Virus record (IMG/VR): IMGVR_UViG_3300042988_000379
Coordinates: 1-33,492 of that record
Origin: a virus
Strand: one strand, 5' to 3'
DNA length: 33,492 bases
The position numbers were made by a program, and so were the translations under genes. Of this stretch, positions 1 to 6,571 are shown piece after piece. Numbering within the stretch: the first letter of the stretch is position 1; the number at the start of each line of letters is the position of its first letter. The notes beneath the pieces were generated by a model. That model was not told the origin of the DNA. It ran no database searches and saw only the letters and a list, made by a program, of their open reading frames with translations.

Positions 1-663
1 AGTTGCTGGATCGTACTCAAACCAACCAAACATATTATTAGCCGTGGGTGGTGCTGGGCTTCCTGCAGGATTTATGCCAAAAGCTGGAAATCTTAGGTCT
101 TCCCAATAAGTTGTATTAGCAACGAACCAAGTATTAGCTTGTGCTTTTGTTAGGTAATTATTAGCATTGGATAATGACAGGAATTGGTTATTAGCTTCTG
201 TTTTTGTGTAATAGAAATTTATTGCTGCATTAGAAGATAAATAAAGTACATTGGCGGTATTAGTGGTTAAGAATGTTGCATTTGCTTGATCTTTGGTATA
301 ATAGAAAGATGTTGCTGCATTGGATGATAAATAGAGTACATTAGCTGTATTTGGGGTTAAGAATAATAGGTTTGCTTCGTTTTTTGAGTATGAATTTGTG
401 GTAGTTGTTACGTTACCGGTTAATGCTGACATACCGTTTGAGAGAGTAATGTTTACGCCTTTCAGGAGAATAATTTCTGTATTACCAACATTCAATAGGT
501 TATTGATTATATAATCACCTGGGTAGCTGATATACCACGTACCAGAGTCTTTATCGACACACTGTTTAATGATATTATAATTTTGTTGAGGAGAATTTGT
601 TGATTTTAGGCCAAAGATTTCTCTAGAGTTATAGTCATTATTGGTATTGTTGAAAATTGACAT
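1..663 (-). CDS. Tail fibre or virion adhesin, N-terminal part (runs off left edge)
   Basis: A minus-strand frame starting MSIFNNTNNDYNSREIF stays open for 221 codons to the left edge, so the C-terminus is missing. Residues about 90-190 hold repeats of the type Y(S/T)KxxANxxFL and TANVLYLSSNAA, encoded by a 90-bp tandem unit. Such short Asn/Thr/Ala-rich repeats are typical of trimeric phage fibre shafts. After them comes WEDLRFPAFGINPAGSP, which resembles a segment common at the start of a C-terminal domain in phage virion proteins (from memory, not searched). A late promoter lies 34 bases upstream, as expected for a structural gene. Function as a host-binding fibre is inferred from repeats and promoter class; another decorated virion protein is possible. 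Confidence 0.7.
   Translation of the reverse strand, partial: MSIFNNTNNDYNSREIFGLKSTNSPQQNYNIIKQCVDKDSGTWYISYPGDYIINNLLNVGNTEIILLKGVNITLSNGMSALTGNVTTTTNSYSKNEANLLFLTPNTANVLYLSSNAATSFYYTKDQANATFLTTNTANVLYLSSNAAINFYYTKTEANNQFLSLSNANNYLTKAQANTWFVANTTYWEDLRFPAFGINPAGSPAPPTANNMFGWFEYDPAT
211..390. repeat. Two tandem 90-bp units in the fibre gene
   Basis: Bases 211-300 and 301-390 align without gaps as imperfect copies (for example ATAGAAA and TTGCTGCATT in each). Each encodes 30 residues containing TANVLYLSSNAA and a YTK/YSK..AN..FL core. The in-frame unit fits expansion or contraction of a fibre shaft. Confidence 0.75.
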
Positions 664-696
664 TTCTTTTATTCTCGATAAGGATGGTGATACTAA

Positions 697-704
697 TATT
701 TATA
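697..704 (-). promoter_or_regulatory. Late promoter (TATAAATA) for the fibre gene
   Basis: The minus strand reads TATAAATA, the T4 late promoter -10 element, 34 bases before the ATG of the fibre gene. It overlaps a plus-strand copy, forming the 12-bp palindrome TATTTATAAATA at 697-708. Confidence 0.8.
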
Positions 705-708
705 AATA
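701..708 (+). promoter_or_regulatory. Late promoter (TATAAATA) for the internal head protein genes
   Basis: The plus strand reads TATAAATA 29 bases before the ATG at 737. It shares four bases with the divergent minus-strand late promoter. Confidence 0.8.
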
Positions 709-736
709 CTATTATTTAGAGAGATATGGGGCAGAT

Positions 737-1315
737 ATGAAGACATTTAAGCAATTCATAACCGAATATCATGGGGAACACGAATCTCCTTGTAAAGAAT
801 CGGGGGCACCACTACATAATTTATCTGGTGTATATCCAGATGATATTTATAGTGCTGATGGTGTTAGACATTATGGTGATGGAACATCAATGGATCATTT
901 TTCAATGTCCATTATTCATAGTGCTAAAAACAAACCCAGGCAAAAAATTTCTATTTATAGAGCAGTTCCAAAAGTCCTTTCCAAAGATGAAAAAATTTCA
1001 GAATTACAATCTCACAAAGCCCATATTCTAAAATATGGGAAAATACCACGGAATGTGGATACCACTCTAAATCAAAATGATTATTATGATAAAATTTCTG
1101 ATGAATTAAATAATTTACAAAATAGCCCAGATACACCAGAAGAAAAATACACAATTAATCCTGGTGATTGGGTAACAACAAATAGGGATTATGCCAAAGA
1201 ACACGGAAAAGATAATTTAAATAATAATTATAGAATTCTGCGTAAAACCGTTTTAGCTAAACATTTATATACAGATGGTAATTCAATACACGAATATGGA
1301 TATCATCCACAATAG
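737..1315 (+). CDS. Predicted injected internal head protein, possibly an ADP-ribosyltransferase
   Basis: 192 residues if started at ATG 737. An upstream in-frame start exists at 641, but it precedes the late promoter at 701, and GGGGCAGAT sits just before 737. The N-terminus MKTFKQFITE closely matches the T4 capsid-targeting sequence MKTYQEFIAE of IPI, IPII, IPIII and Alt, which ends in an (L/I)xE site cut by the gp21 protease. The protein is therefore probably packaged with the DNA and injected. The body contains ISIYRAVPK, then GDWVTTNRDYAKEHG, then SIHEYGYHP. This Arg, Ser/Thr, Glu spacing resembles ADP-ribosyltransferases, and T4 Alt is an injected one. Packaging is well supported by the motif; the enzyme call is tentative because only one Glu of a usual ExE is present. 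Confidence 0.75.
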   Translation: MKTFKQFITEYHGEHESPCKESGAPLHNLSGVYPDDIYSADGVRHYGDGTSMDHFSMSIIHSAKNKPRQKISIYRAVPKVLSKDEKISELQSHKAHILKYGKIPRNVDTTLNQNDYYDKISDELNNLQNSPDTPEEKYTINPGDWVTTNRDYAKEHGKDNLNNNYRILRKTVLAKHLYTDGNSIHEYGYHPQ

Positions 1316-1322
1316 GTAACAA

Positions 1323-2747
1323 ATGAAATCATTTAAGCAATTCATAAAAGAAGAGTTAAATTCTTCACAGAAGAATACGGTTAGACGCTGGACAAATACA
1401 TATTATGGATCTGATTCGGATGTTCAGAGTCCCAAAGCAGTTCAAATATCTGGTCATGTAATTCCACCGGGACATCACCACATAATTATTCCCATTTCTA
1501 ATCCAAGAACACGGGAAGCCGTTGAATCACATTTAAACTCTAATGGAATTGAAATTCATGATTATGAAAATGGCAAGGCTCAAGATAAATATGGAAGAAG
1601 CGTAAACATCGGAAAAGCATTACAGAAAACCAAAGCTCCACAAGATTTGATTGACAAATATGCTTCTACTAATAAATCTGATTTGGGTAAATATGAAATT
1701 ATAATTTCCAGACACCCATTTCATGTTGCAGAAGGTTCGACAGGTAAGAAATGGTCATCTTGTGCAAAATTAACAAAAAGTGGTGACAATTTATCTATGG
1801 CAGCAAAGAAAATGCCAGATGAAATTAGAGAAGGAACTCATGTAGCATATCTTGTGCCAAAATCATCATCATCTAAACCTATGGATCTTCAGGAAAGAAT
1901 TGACAAAGCTGTTGGAAGGGTGTATATTAAGCCGCACGTATCTGAGTCTGGTCACACTGTAATTAGACCAGAAAATAAAATTTATCATTCACTAAAGAAC
2001 AAACCAGAAGAGTTTTATGATGCTGTAAATGATTTTTCAGAACAACATTTCCCAATGCACGATGGAGAATTATATAGAAAACACGATGATGTATATGATG
2101 ACGACAATAACACACTAAAGTTCAATATGAATAATAAGAACATAAAGAAGATATGGAATAAATTAGATTATAGAGGAAAACAGGTATTAACTTCTGATCC
2201 TAAATTGCATCCTAAGACATTAGATTTTCTTACAGATATGTTAATAAATTCTAATGAAGTAGATGATCATATGCACTTAAGTACCATTGCTGCTCGTTAT
2301 AATCTTCATAAAAAAGTAATTGACAAATTAATGAATACTCCAAAATTGGGGAATAAAAGTGAATTGGCATATAATCATAATTTAACATCAGATCATATAC
2401 ACAAAATATTGGATGATCATTTAGAACAAGATAAGAGTTTATCTAAAATATTTGCTGATAAATATTCCCATAATAAAAATTTATATAGTCATTCATCATA
2501 TCATAATATGAGAGCATTAGCAAATAGAAAAAGTTTTAATAATGATCACCTTAAAAAAATGTTACAATCCAACAATGCACAACTTCATAAATCATTACTT
2601 TGGTCTGCACCACATTTATTTAAAGATGAAGATCTAGATTTTGTTGAAAATAAGTTTAAAGACTACAAACCAAAGGGATATAATGATGATGTAATGGATG
2701 AGCTTAAAAAACACAGGAATGTGAAAACCGAGACATCGTTTGTTTAA
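1323..2747 (+). CDS. Predicted injected internal head protein with STGxxWSSC domain
   Basis: 474 residues, seven bases after the preceding gene and so co-transcribed from the same late promoter. It begins MKSFKQFIKEE, a second T4-type capsid-targeting sequence with a probable gp21 cleavage site after IKE. Residues about 125-240 contain SRHPFHVAEGSTGKKWSSC, then GTHVAYLVP, then GRVYIKPHV. I remember a similar STG..W(T/S)SC arrangement in unrelated phage proteins of unknown function, but cannot name the family. The conserved Cys could be catalytic. Residues about 270-460 are short helical repeats rich in Leu, His and Asn, suggesting an alpha-solenoid. No signal peptide or membrane segment is seen. 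Role after injection is unknown. Confidence 0.8.
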   Translation: MKSFKQFIKEELNSSQKNTVRRWTNTYYGSDSDVQSPKAVQISGHVIPPGHHHIIIPISNPRTREAVESHLNSNGIEIHDYENGKAQDKYGRSVNIGKALQKTKAPQDLIDKYASTNKSDLGKYEIIISRHPFHVAEGSTGKKWSSCAKLTKSGDNLSMAAKKMPDEIREGTHVAYLVPKSSSSKPMDLQERIDKAVGRVYIKPHVSESGHTVIRPENKIYHSLKNKPEEFYDAVNDFSEQHFPMHDGELYRKHDDVYDDDNNTLKFNMNNKNIKKIWNKLDYRGKQVLTSDPKLHPKTLDFLTDMLINSNEVDDHMHLSTIAARYNLHKKVIDKLMNTPKLGNKSELAYNHNLTSDHIHKILDDHLEQDKSLSKIFADKYSHNKNLYSHSSYHNMRALANRKSFNNDHLKKMLQSNNAQLHKSLLWSAPHLFKDEDLDFVENKFKDYKPKGYNDDVMDELKKHRNVKTETSFV

Positions 2748-2753
2748 AAGATG

Positions 2754-2761
2754 TATAAATA
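2754..2761 (+). promoter_or_regulatory. Late promoter (TATAAATA)
   Basis: TATAAATA lies 30 bases before the lipoprotein ATG at 2791, with the Shine-Dalgarno AAGGAGAA between. It gives this gene late expression separate from the two genes before it. Confidence 0.8.
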
Positions 2762-2790
2762 CTAATCCATAGTAACCAAAAGGAGAATCT

Positions 2791-3054
2791 ATGAAAACAT
2801 TAATTTTAATTCCATTTTTATTTTTAGTCGGTTGTGCAACTCAAAGTTCCGTTGAAAAACTAACTAAAGAAATTGACTTTTTAACAATTAAACATATGGA
2901 ACTTAAGACAGAACAAGATCAATTGGCATCTAAAGTTGACACACTTCAAGGTCGTGATGCTCTCATGCAACGAGAGATCGATGATGTTGAACTACAAGTC
3001 AAAGTTTTAACTAAAAATATGGACAATTTATTTTTGAAATTCCAACAAAAATAA
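2791..3054 (+). CDS. Small coiled-coil lipoprotein, late expressed
   Basis: 87 residues. The start MKTLILIPFLFLVGCATQ is a type II signal peptide with lipobox LVGC and acylated Cys at residue 15. The mature 72 residues are charged, with heptad-spaced hydrophobics (IDFLTIKHMEL, VDTLQGRDALM, VELQVKVLTKNM), so a long coiled coil, similar in style to Lpp-type or spanin lipoproteins. An AAGGAGAA ribosome site precedes the ATG. The late promoter points to a role late in infection, such as lysis (outer-membrane spanin) or surface modification. No partner inner-membrane spanin is adjacent, so function is not settled. Confidence 0.8.
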   Translation: MKTLILIPFLFLVGCATQSSVEKLTKEIDFLTIKHMELKTEQDQLASKVDTLQGRDALMQREIDDVELQVKVLTKNMDNLFLKFQQK

Positions 3055-3056
3055 AT

Positions 3057-3085
3057 TTGACATCCCATCGATGTTGTGGTATCAT
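3057..3085 (+). promoter_or_regulatory. Strong sigma70-type early promoter
   Basis: TTGACA, a 17-base spacer, then TATCAT, with TGG just before the -10 (extended -10). It begins two bases after the lipoprotein stop and lies 32 bases before the ATG at 3118. It heads the plus-strand run of small genes to 9892. Confidence 0.8.
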
Positions 3086-3117
3086 ATATCACAACATCCT
3101 TCTCAATTGAGGTTATT

Positions 3118-3432
3118 ATGAGAGATTACGCGAAAGAAATTCAAGATGAAATCAAATTTCTTAAGAAATTAAGCAAGTCTATTAAAGATCCAGTGATTTC
3201 TAATATCCTCATAACAGATAGAATTAAACATCTTCATAAGATCATTGAACAAAATGTAAATGAGTTTGTCTATAATGATGTGGTGGCAGAATATTATTAT
3301 TCTCCGCACGACTCATATTATTGGGGTAGATTTTATCATAATGATATTCCATTGGTCTTTAAAGGAAGAACATTAACAGAAGCAGAATTTTATTTCCACA
3401 AAATGGTGGATGAAATAGGAGTACCACAATGA
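3118..3432 (+). CDS. Unknown small early protein
   Basis: 104 residues, first gene after the early promoter. The start at ATG 3118 (MRDYAKEIQDEIKFLKK) is chosen over an in-frame start at 3076, which overlaps the promoter -10; TGAGG lies before 3118. The N-terminal half is charged and helical; the C-terminal half is aromatic-rich (VVAEYYYSPHDSYYWGRFY). No known motif recognised. It overlaps the next gene by ATGA, indicating translational coupling. Confidence 0.7.
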   Translation: MRDYAKEIQDEIKFLKKLSKSIKDPVISNILITDRIKHLHKIIEQNVNEFVYNDVVAEYYYSPHDSYYWGRFYHNDIPLVFKGRTLTEAEFYFHKMVDEIGVPQ

Positions 3433-3653
3433 AAAGACATGTATTTAAATGGTTTTCAATCGCTTTAGGTAAAAGATATTCGGAATTTACTGTATCAGTC
3501 TTCAATAAAGAAGTTGGAATTTATTATATGAATGCCATTGATGTTGAAGATTGGGAATATCATAAGCCCGAAACGATGACTCAATGGTGGGATCAAGAAG
3601 GCAAATATAACGGTAAATCAATTGGTTCTGAAATCTTTTATTCACCAGAATAA
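3429..3653 (+). CDS. Unknown small early protein
   Basis: 74 residues, starting in an ATGA overlap with the preceding gene. Begins MKRHVFKWFSIALGKRYSEF and is Trp/Tyr-rich (MTQWWDQEGKY). No signal peptide, cysteine cluster or known motif. Probably a host-directed early protein by position only. Confidence 0.65.
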   Translation: MKRHVFKWFSIALGKRYSEFTVSVFNKEVGIYYMNAIDVEDWEYHKPETMTQWWDQEGKYNGKSIGSEIFYSPE

Positions 3654-3810
3654 CCTAGTTTACGTCATTAAAACTGATGAAAATTATGTTTATTTATCAT
3701 CATGGATAAAAACCAAAGAAAAGTCCTGTTGTGGGAATTATATAAGAGAAAGGAAGAATTGGAAGGAAACACATGAATATTTCGAATCATATAAAAAGAA
3801 TTTTATCTAG
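3622..3810 (+). CDS. Possible small protein with TTG start
   Basis: A 62-codon frame overlaps the end of the gene before and the start of the gene after. The only start is TTG at 3622, without a clear ribosome site; the frame is closed by TGA at 3577. The product contains LVYVIKTDENYVYLSSWIK and ends in KNWKETHEYFESYKKNFI, which look like real protein. Either it uses the weak TTG start through coupling, or the upstream gene once read into it and a frameshift separated them. Confidence 0.4.
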   Translation: MVLKSFIHQNNLVYVIKTDENYVYLSSWIKTKEKSCCGNYIRERKNWKETHEYFESYKKNFI

Positions 3811-3949
3811 ACTTCATTTAAGAATTGACTGTTTTTTGGTTGGTCATAAATGGCGATTCTTTATGAATAAGGGGGATAAAAGCATTTGGTATTGTCTACA
3901 TTGTCGAAAGGTAGAATATCGAGAGTTTAACAAACATGCTGTGAGGTAA
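3773..3949 (+). CDS. Small zinc-finger-like protein
   Basis: 58 residues from ATG 3773 to TAA 3947-3949, with GGAAGGAAAC immediately before the start. The product MNISNHIKRILSRLHLRI continues with CFLVGHKWRFF and WYCLHCRKVEY. The GHKW..WYCxxC pattern resembles small zinc-binding proteins seen in many phages (family resemblance from memory). CxxC plus upstream Cys/His could bind one zinc. Function unknown. Confidence 0.65.
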   Translation: MNISNHIKRILSRLHLRIDCFLVGHKWRFFMNKGDKSIWYCLHCRKVEYREFNKHAVR

Positions 3950-3953
3950 GGTT

Positions 3954-4088
3954 ATGCCATATACATACAATCCTATGTTTAAAAATGAAGTATTTAACGT
4001 TCCCGTTGATGGACTTTATATTATTAAGAATATGTTTCAACTGTTTTGTGCATTTATTATGAGAAAATTTCATGAACGAAAAGGTTGA
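3954..4088 (+). CDS. Possible 44-residue protein
   Basis: A frame from ATG 3954 to TGA 4086-4088 encodes MPYTYNPMFKNEVFNVPV and ends FIMRKFHERKG. The stop-start region GAGGTAAGG ahead of it gives a good ribosome site. It overlaps the next gene by 17 bases. It fills the gap in an otherwise tightly packed operon. No motif is recognised. Confidence 0.45.
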   Translation: MPYTYNPMFKNEVFNVPVDGLYIIKNMFQLFCAFIMRKFHERKG

Positions 4089-4305
4089 AGCCAGACTACT
4101 TGAATTGAATGAAAAGGGATTTAAGCAAATGGGAAATGGAAATGGACTTTATTGGACTTATAATGAATTAGGTTGTAGAGTTTATTATTCTGATGAAGTA
4201 GGTGGTGGCGTATTAGTCTGGGATACTACTGTGGTTTCACCTTCTACAATGTTAGAAGCTGTTGTACAAGAAAATGAATTTCAACACTTGGAGAAATTTA
4301 AATGA
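4072..4305 (+). CDS. Unknown small early protein
   Basis: 77 residues, begins MNEKVEARLLELNEKGFKQM. It has a helical start followed by a beta-type stretch (CRVYYSDEVGGGVLVWDTT). No known motif. The stop overlaps the next start as ATGA at 4302-4305, so translation is probably coupled. Confidence 0.65.
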   Translation: MNEKVEARLLELNEKGFKQMGNGNGLYWTYNELGCRVYYSDEVGGGVLVWDTTVVSPSTMLEAVVQENEFQHLEKFK

Positions 4306-4496
4306 TTATTGAATTCTTCCATAATGGATCAGTTAAAGAATATGAATTGCCAGATTGTTGTACAAGAGTTCTTGTTGATTCTGATTGTACAATAAATAAT
4401 GCTTCGAATCAAATTATTTGGGGTTTTGATGAAGATGATGTTCAATATTTTGGTAAACTAATTTATCAGAATGATAATGTTGTCTTTTGGGGATAA
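4302..4496 (+). CDS. Unknown small early protein
   Basis: 64 residues, begins MIIEFFHNGSVKEYELPDCC. Acidic, predicted mostly beta, with Cys at three positions but no CxxC pair. Shares ATGA with the gene before; the next gene starts three bases after its stop. No function can be assigned. Confidence 0.6.
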   Translation: MIIEFFHNGSVKEYELPDCCTRVLVDSDCTINNASNQIIWGFDEDDVQYFGKLIYQNDNVVFWG

Positions 4497-4498
4497 TT

Positions 4499-4729
4499 AT
4501 GACTCATACAACGGTATTGGGTAAAGCAGTAGAATTCCCACACGAAGTTTCTGGTAAACCATCCATAAAATGGACAGAAATAGACAAACATTATTTATCA
4601 AAATATACCAGATTATTTGATATATTATTGGAAATTGAATATCAGTTTATTGCATTGCGTGAAGATAATAAAAGATTGAAATGTGAGAATGAATTCATGA
4701 TAAAATTAATAAATGAAAGAGAAATATGA
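4499..4729 (+). CDS. Unknown small early protein
   Basis: 76 residues from ATG 4499, preferred over a TTG at 4487 because GGGGATA lies just before it and it follows the preceding TAA by two bases. Begins MTHTTVLGKAVEFPHEVSGK; the C-terminal half (LLEIEYQFIALREDNKRLK) is a likely short coiled coil. Overlaps the next start by ATGA. Confidence 0.6.
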   Translation: MTHTTVLGKAVEFPHEVSGKPSIKWTEIDKHYLSKYTRLFDILLEIEYQFIALREDNKRLKCENEFMIKLINEREI

Positions 4730-5346
4730 TGTCATACATTTATGAAGATACTCCTTATAATATTTATAGAACCAATATTAGTTATGGTAAAGATTATTGG
4801 GATGCTGTAAAAGTTGAAATATTTGAACATACCACCAAAATTGGTGAGTATATTCGTGGTTATCATTCTTTTTCAATAGAAACTTTCCATCCGTTTCAAC
4901 TGGATGGAATTTGGTACGCATTATACTCCGATGAGTATACTGCAACTAAAATCGCCAAATTAACTGGTGGTTTCCAATACTGGTGTGGCGAAGAACCATC
5001 AGAAAACGGTTTCTGTCCAACAGAATTCTATGTACCAAAATTATATTTCTATAAAGATGAAGAACCAATACAATATTCTTCACCACACAAATATCCTGAT
5101 ATTGAACCTGTTGAAATGATATATACGAGATATGGGTTTATATCCGGTTGTCATTGGGGCGATGATTCATCTTGGAAATTAAGATATATTGATCTATCAG
5201 ATATCCATAATAAGAACTTTAAAATTGAAGAGAAATTTGGTCGTCTAGAATTATGTGAAGATCGATCATTAAAAGATTCAATTTATATTGATGAATATGA
5301 ATCAGGAATGATTCAAATAGATTGCACAAAAACCTTTACACTATAG
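4726..5346 (+). CDS. Conserved-looking phage protein of unknown function
   Basis: 206 residues, starts in ATGATG overlapping the previous stop; either Met is possible. Tyr/Trp-rich and predicted mainly beta. Contains FQYWCGEEP, then FISGCHWGDDSSWKLRYIDLS near residues 140-160. The GCxWGDDSSWK segment resembles conserved hypothetical phage proteins I have seen before, but no activity is known to me. No signal peptide or membrane segment. Confidence 0.7.
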   Translation: MMSYIYEDTPYNIYRTNISYGKDYWDAVKVEIFEHTTKIGEYIRGYHSFSIETFHPFQLDGIWYALYSDEYTATKIAKLTGGFQYWCGEEPSENGFCPTEFYVPKLYFYKDEEPIQYSSPHKYPDIEPVEMIYTRYGFISGCHWGDDSSWKLRYIDLSDIHNKNFKIEEKFGRLELCEDRSLKDSIYIDEYESGMIQIDCTKTFTL

Positions 5347-5353
5347 GAATAAT

Positions 5354-5941
5354 ATGAAATATACATTATTTGAATTGACAGAACTTAAAGGAATAACTGA
5401 TAGACTACGAGTTCTAGAAAAACCCAAAATTGCACCATTAACAGATAAATTATTAGAACAATTGGTAAAACGCGCAAAACGTGTAAAAAGAGTATATAAT
5501 GAAGAATATTTAAATAGACCACATTTTTTGGGATGTGCTTGTATTGGTCCAGATGAAGATGAATTATACTGTATGTGTAAAATGTCAGAATTACTATACG
5601 AATATAGATATGATGTTGCACTTAAATTATATGAGGAACAAATTCATCCAGACGACGATCTTGACTCTCGTAGAGAACATCCCATGTATATTTCTTCAAA
5701 TTATGAATTAATTGGAATAAAACATTGTGGAAATGGAAACGATGCATTATATTTTAAAGGTTCTTCATTAGAAGAATGTATTGATGAATATCTTGGTAGA
5801 CCATTTCATGAGGAATATGATTTGGTTATTGATGAAAAAATTAAAATATCAGAACCAGATTCAATACTGTTAACAATAGAATTTACATGTGTTTCTGATA
5901 GACGTTTTCGAATTAGAAAACTTAGCGTATCCAACTATTGA
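5354..5941 (+). CDS. Unknown early protein with Cys cluster
   Basis: 195 residues, starting eight bases after the preceding stop with AGGAATA as ribosome site. Contains a basic patch (VKRAKRVKRVYNEEY) followed by FLGCACIGPDEDELYCMCK, four cysteines that could bind a metal. The C-terminal 50 residues are acidic, then end in RRFRIRKLSVSNY. The basic and Cys segments hint at nucleic-acid contact, but this is inference only. Confidence 0.65.
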   Translation: MKYTLFELTELKGITDRLRVLEKPKIAPLTDKLLEQLVKRAKRVKRVYNEEYLNRPHFLGCACIGPDEDELYCMCKMSELLYEYRYDVALKLYEEQIHPDDDLDSRREHPMYISSNYELIGIKHCGNGNDALYFKGSSLEECIDEYLGRPFHEEYDLVIDEKIKISEPDSILLTIEFTCVSDRRFRIRKLSVSNY

Positions 5942-5951
5942 GGAAATAGAA

Positions 5952-6134
5952 ATGAGTGCATATAAGCATTTTGCAACAGCATTAAAAACCAGAACTAGAA
6001 GAAATTCTGGTCATGGAGATTGTTATTGTGATCATTGTGTTGGTCCAGGAAGTAAAAGATATGAGGAAAATAAGAGAAGAATGTCATCTCAAAACGCAAT
6101 TGAACAAGATAGAATTAGTAGAGGATTAAAATGA
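5952..6134 (+). CDS. Small basic Cys-containing protein
   Basis: 60 residues from ATG 5952, chosen because GAGGAAATAGAA precedes it; an in-frame GTG at 5889 would overlap the upstream gene by 53 bases. Sequence contains KTRTRRNSGHGDCYCDHCVG (CxCxxC plus His), a probable single metal site. Overlaps the YqeY-like gene by ATGA. Confidence 0.6.
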   Translation: MSAYKHFATALKTRTRRNSGHGDCYCDHCVGPGSKRYEENKRRMSSQNAIEQDRISRGLK

Positions 6135-6571
6135 AAGAATTACTTTTGTCCGACATAAAAAATGCTATGAAGAGTGGTGACAAAAAGGAATTGATGGTAT
6201 TACGAGGATTGTTATCTGCCATCAAAAACGAAGAGATTAAAGAACGTAATGAAAACTTGTCTAATCAGGTTCTTTATTCTATTGTGAAGAAACAAGTTAA
6301 ACAACGGAATGAATCTATTGATGCATATACCAAGGCAAATAGATTGGATCTGGTTGAAACCGAAGAATATGAGAAACGTATTCTGGAAGAATATCTTCCA
6401 ACACAGGTGTCTGAAGAAGATACTAAATTAATGGTGTTAAATGTTATTAAGGATCTAAATGTTACATCCATTAATGATATTGGTAAGGTAATGAAAGAAA
6501 TTAAATCTAAGAATATTGATAATATCGATATGGGTCTAGTTAATAAGTTTGTTAAGGAATTGTTGGTATGA
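6131..6571 (+). CDS. GatB/YqeY-domain protein
   Basis: 146 residues, close to the usual YqeY length. Begins MKELLLSDIKNAMKSGDKKE and carries the family pattern LRGLLSAIKNEEIKERN, then KKQVKQRNESIDAYTKANR, then LEEYLPTQVSEED and the Gly-Lys-VMKEI segment near the end. YqeY proteins resemble the C-terminal helical tail of the GatB subunit of the tRNA-dependent amidotransferase, a tRNA-contacting domain. In a phage it could alter charged tRNA use or translation, but no activity is established. Coupled to both neighbours by ATGA overlaps. Confidence 0.85.
   Translation: MKELLLSDIKNAMKSGDKKELMVLRGLLSAIKNEEIKERNENLSNQVLYSIVKKQVKQRNESIDAYTKANRLDLVETEEYEKRILEEYLPTQVSEEDTKLMVLNVIKDLNVTSINDIGKVMKEIKSKNIDNIDMGLVNKFVKELLV

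Noticed and set aside
5375-5402. TTGACA in the early operon
   Set aside because: No good -10 at 16-18 bases and it lies inside a coding region of an already transcribed operon.
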